This document shows, piece by piece, positions 61,801 through 64,000 of a stretch of DNA of 64,000 bases. The notes under the pieces were generated by a model. The model was not told the origin of the DNA. It searched no databases and saw nothing but the letters and a program-made list of their open reading frames with translations. The translations under genes were made by a program, and so were the position numbers. The stretch is from Vicinamibacterales bacterium (GTDB lineage: Bacteria > Acidobacteriota > Vicinamibacteria > Vicinamibacterales > UBA2999). Location of the stretch: assembly GCA_041394705.1 (NCBI GenBank), contig JAWKHS010000020.1:62001-126000 (forward strand), given 5' to 3'. Position 1 is the stretch's first letter; each line of letters starts with the position of its first letter.

Positions 61801-62313
61801 CGTGGCATCGGTCAGGCGGTCGCCGGCGCCGGACCCGGACTCGATCAGTCGCTCGGCCTCCACCGACAGGCGATCGGCGTCGCTTGCGGGTCGGCGTTCG
61901 ACGAGACGCACCGCGATCTCGCGCGTGGCGCTTGCCTCGGTGGACGACACGCGCATGACGACATCGCCAGCGGTGGCCGCGATTGCCGACCAGACGACGG
62001 GCGTCCGATCGCCGCCGGTTCGGGTCCGCGTCTCGTCTCGTGGCGAGGATGCGCTCGGATCGCCGGGGTACTGAAGGACGCTTCGAACGAGCGCGCCGCC
62101 GGTGTCGACCACGATGCGGACGAAAGTCCCGGCTGCCGCGTCCACGGCGAACGCCTGCGATGCGCCTGGGACGAGCGCGATGATGCGTGCGCTTCCGGGC
62201 TCGAGCCTGGTGGAGGCAGGCGGGCCCTGGTCCTGCGCGCGCGCCAGGAGGGCGGGCGCAACGGCCAGCGCGAGCACGAGCGCTCCGGCAAGCGCCAAGC
62301 GCCAGCTCGTCAC
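58864..62313 (-). CDS. Secreted CHAT-domain TPR protein (caspase-like protease)
   Basis: A 1149-residue protein from GTG 62313. Signal peptide or N-terminal anchor RLALAGALVLALAVAPALLA, a beta-rich domain, about ten TPR units (for example AQTVSNLGALANSQGEFRTA and ANTLHNLGVAHANVGELETA), a helical linker, and a C-terminal CHAT domain with the His-Cys dyad in YLHLASHAVID and VVLSACNTALG. CHAT domains are caspase-like cysteine proteases. The presence of a signal makes it periplasmic or envelope-bound. It converges on the sigma/anti-sigma-like pair. GTG 62379 is an alternative start; longer reading is non-coding. Confidence 0.85.
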   Translation of the reverse strand: MTSWRLALAGALVLALAVAPALLARAQDQGPPASTRLEPGSARIIALVPGASQAFAVDAAAGTFVRIVVDTGGALVRSVLQYPGDPSASSPRDETRTRTGGDRTPVVWSAIAATAGDVVMRVSSTEASATREIAVRLVERRPASDADRLSVEAERLIESGSGAGDRLTDATRAATLAGQAGNVALHVRALELAGALHADAGRTAEAEKAFVDARERCHAAGDVVCEADAGVRLGRLLGATGRVDPARTALEAARVLAGRAGDAAIQADALVELAGFAIAQTRQADARQAIDGALDLARASGHRRAEADALNLAGILNANLGESEQSESSYQVALALRRAIGDDVGAAQTVSNLGALANSQGEFRTAIGYLDQALAERRRLGLAQATANTLHNLGVAHANVGELETALGLLEEALGIWQKTGGRRGEAFALQELGQTYARLGDRPRALEFLRRARPLWKEQGDRRGEVQTVLFSAAIQVDADEARDASASYDTALELARAGGLRREEGLALLGMAGLARGTGALDDASTRARDALAIFDAIGNRRERGRSLAELGAVHLAAGRPDSARTALVDALAALEAVEDRAEAGRVGITLAEVHARLADGAAAEAAIGQALDRIEAVRRDQQAESLNLSVFASDRPLYDRAIATLMALHRIEPSAGFDARAFTVSERRRARRLLDMVAAASPAGPGAPNDELALDLRRTAERIGSKAARLTRLLGDASTPTARVEAARRELRDLVERADRLRAERRRRHDVPVNDPDVLGADEARALLEPDTVLLEFAIGDAHGYAWALTSTQVVSFEVPGRSALEPLVRRFITAVSAPPGADDARADAALAASGRALTATLLDPAARLLTGRTRLLVVGDGLLDAVPFAALPQPSGRAPLVAAFAVDATPSVSVAAALRERRLDRPAPADRIAVVADPVYSAADGRLAADRRGAGADPQAPLRLRFSREEARAIEQRAPGRSALLLDFDATRARVLDGSLARYRYLHLASHAVIDERFPQLSTIELSRVDGRGRGQDGAVRLLDVYGLSLNAELVVLSACNTALGAPVAGEGLVGFASGFLRAGADRVVASLWAVDDRAAAAFMTRFYDGLLTRRLAPESAFREAQRAMRADPRWRHPRDWAAWVLLGAAAPTTPSSTAQAKPLR

Positions 62314-62436
62314 TCGCGAGAAAGTCGGGACCTGGCCGGACTTCGGAGCCGGGCGTGACGTTTCCCCGTCGCGACCCACCTCGGGTGACGGCCTGTGTGC
62401 GCGCCGCGCGCACGGTCCACGACTGGAGGCCCCACG

Positions 62437-63933
62437 ATGCACCGGCACGTCCGCAGCGCGCTCTTCGTCCTTGCGTGGTTGCCCGCCGTTCACGCGGCCG
62501 CGCAGCCGCCCGTCATCCTGTCGACCTCGAAGGTGCGGGTGCGTGCCGACAACCACTTCGGCGTGGCGAAGCAGCACGATATCACGGTGACTTCGTTCGC
62601 CGGCGCCTTCGGCGACGCGGTCGTCGACACCGAGATGGGGACGGCGGCGATCGCGAACAACACCGCGTCTTACGATTTCGCGCTGTCTGGCACGACGGCC
62701 ACGTTCGACATCCAGAGCACGCAGAGCCACTCCGTGGGCTCGACGGGCAACCTGTCCGAGGGCTTCATCCAGTTCACGCTGGCCGAGCCGTACCTGTATG
62801 AGGTGTCCGGCCAGTGGCTGGGCACGAGCGGCGATGCCGGCGACGGCTACCAGCAGCGCACGTTCATCCGGCAGTTCGTGTCGCCGTTCGCCACGCAGTA
62901 TTTGGAGGACGAGACGCGCATCGGCACGGTGGGCGCGCTGTACGTGAACCAGGGCAACGACACGGGCGGCGGCACGTTCAACCAGTTCGGGCCCGGCGTG
63001 GGCGTGCTGCCGGCCGGCACCTACGAGTTCAACTACGAGCTGGAGACGGCGGACAAGGACGTGGACCAGGCCTCGCCGATGTCGGCCACGGGCCGCGTGC
63101 GGCTGGTGCTGAGAAAGCCGCTTGCGCCCACGCGGCTGCAGGCCACGGTGACCGGATCATCGGTGCTCATCTCGTGGCTGGCGTCGCCCGACGCGACGTC
63201 GTATCAGCTGGAGGCCGGCACCACCACGGGCGCCGCGAACCTGTTCGTGGGCGACATCGGCGCCGGCACGCAGCTCCCGGTCACGGTACCCCACGGCATC
63301 TACTTCGTGCGGCTGCGGACGAAGCGCGGCGCCCTCATCGGGCCCGCCACGCCGGAGCTGACGTTCACGGTGGGCACGCCGACCTGCACGGCTCCCCCGC
63401 CGGCGCCAGCCGGTCACGCCGTGGCGACGGGCGGTCCGCTGGTGGACCTGGTGTGGGGATCGTCGCCGGGCGCGACGTCGTATCTGCTCGAGGCCGGCAC
63501 GGCCACGGGCATCGCGAACCTGGCGTCGGTGGATCTCGGCAATCGCCTGTCGTTCCAGGTGACGGCCCCGCCGCTGTCGCTCTTCACGCGCGTCCGCGCC
63601 GTGAACGCGTGCGGCATGAGCCCGGTGTCGAACGAGGCCGCCTTCACGGTGGCATGCGTGGGTCCGCCGGCGCCCGGGCAGTTCCGCTTCACTCGCGCGG
63701 GCGGCAACGTGACGCTGTCGTGGCAGGCCTCGCTCGGCGCCAGCAGCTATGCCCTGGCCGTGGGCACGGCGCCCGGCGCGAGCAACCTGTTCGCGGGGAA
63801 TCTCGGGCCGCTCACGTCGCTCACGTTCCCGGCGAACGTCCTGCCGCCGGGCATCTACTACTTCCGCGTGGCCGGCGTCGGCCCGTGCGGGCAAGGACCG
63901 GCGGCGACGGAGCTGGTCATCACGTTGCCGTAA
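62437..63933 (+). CDS. Secreted Fn3-like repeat protein
   Basis: A 498-residue secreted protein: signal peptide SALFVLAWLPAVHAAA, a beta-rich N-terminal domain (DNHFGVAKQHDITVTSFAG, LPAGTYEFNYELETADKD) resembling PEP-CTERM-type surface proteins without the CTERM tail, then three Fn3-like repeats of about 95 residues, each with SYxLEAGTxxGxANL and an FRVAGVG-like strand. Known Fn3 modules mediate adhesion or glycan contact. ATG 62437 has TGGAGG upstream. It is divergent from the CHAT protein. Confidence 0.72.
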   Translation: MHRHVRSALFVLAWLPAVHAAAQPPVILSTSKVRVRADNHFGVAKQHDITVTSFAGAFGDAVVDTEMGTAAIANNTASYDFALSGTTATFDIQSTQSHSVGSTGNLSEGFIQFTLAEPYLYEVSGQWLGTSGDAGDGYQQRTFIRQFVSPFATQYLEDETRIGTVGALYVNQGNDTGGGTFNQFGPGVGVLPAGTYEFNYELETADKDVDQASPMSATGRVRLVLRKPLAPTRLQATVTGSSVLISWLASPDATSYQLEAGTTTGAANLFVGDIGAGTQLPVTVPHGIYFVRLRTKRGALIGPATPELTFTVGTPTCTAPPPAPAGHAVATGGPLVDLVWGSSPGATSYLLEAGTATGIANLASVDLGNRLSFQVTAPPLSLFTRVRAVNACGMSPVSNEAAFTVACVGPPAPGQFRFTRAGGNVTLSWQASLGASSYALAVGTAPGASNLFAGNLGPLTSLTFPANVLPPGIYYFRVAGVGPCGQGPAATELVITLP

Positions 63934-63950
63934 AGGGCGCTACGGGCACA

Positions 63951-63988
63951 GGGGCTGGGGGCTGGGGCGTGCACGCTGTCACGCTGCA
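63951..63988. repeat. Compound repeat: GGGGCTG array plus CGCTGTCACGCTGCA
   Basis: Three G4-5 runs spaced by CT (63951-63967) are followed after 6 nt by the 15-mer CGCTGTCACGCTGCA (63974-63988), the same order as at 57180-57244. It may continue past the window edge. Confidence 0.65.
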
Positions 63989-64000
63989 TTGCTCGACGGC

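Overview
The window is about 70% GC, densely coded on both strands, and has no rRNA, tRNA, integrase or intact insertion sequence that I could see. The gene content points to an Acidobacteriota-type genome, most likely Vicinamibacteria-like: an ADOP-type FtsX/MacB permease, a protein kinase with a TPR tail, a DUF5916 outer-membrane protein, two M61 peptidases, PQQ dehydrogenases, many secreted amidohydrolases and peptidases, a CHAT-TPR protein and an RIHGV-repeat lipoprotein. This taxonomic call is inference from families, not from a marker gene.

Layout. 0-24.9 kb: mostly secreted or periplasmic catabolic enzymes (amidohydrolase, S9 peptidase, mini-asparaginase, PQQ dehydrogenase, acetamidase, penicillin-acylase-type Ntn hydrolase, CocE hydrolase, a frameshifted D-aminoacylase lipoprotein), with a GGDEF-EAL protein, a Kup potassium transporter and an ArgH-like lyase coupled to a 31-residue membrane peptide and a sodium:solute symporter. 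A VapBC-type pair sits at 18.9-19.5 kb. 24.9-28.3 kb: a locally more AT-rich segment with a two-gene ABC-type ATPase plus TOPRIM-like unit, a defence-system candidate, followed by a DUF222/HNH protein. 28.8-37.4 kb: a beta-barrel protein, RF3, a nucleotidyltransferase pair, the RIHGV-repeat lipoprotein, a three-gene unit (Cys-Cys-ending small protein, ArsA-like ATPase, DinB), AmpG-like permease, TMEM175-type channel and cytochrome c. 37.5-51.8 kb: DUF5916 protein, ADOP permease, and a cytochrome oxidase operon (I-III-small protein-II) bracketed by two M61 peptidases, with a cyclase-family hydrolase, cytochrome c and rhodanese. 51.8-64 kb: kinase-TPR, a di-heme cytochrome c coupled to a PQQ alcohol dehydrogenase, then a sigma-like/anti-sigma-like pair converging on a secreted CHAT-TPR protein, and an Fn3-like surface protein.

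Two window-wide patterns deserve attention. First, at least twelve genes carry a TAnnnT hexamer only 5-8 nt before their start codon, the arrangement expected of leaderless mRNAs. Second, intergenic spaces hold short G-rich arrays (period mostly 7, runs of 3-4 G), some followed by a CTGTCCCG-like octamer array; they have G-quadruplex potential and recur at nine places. Other leads are an oxidase subunit I lacking the usual D- and K-channel residues, and a possible sigma/anti-sigma/CHAT-protease signalling set. Starts were chosen from signal peptides, Shine-Dalgarno motifs, overlaps and the -10 pattern; family names rest on motifs read by eye.
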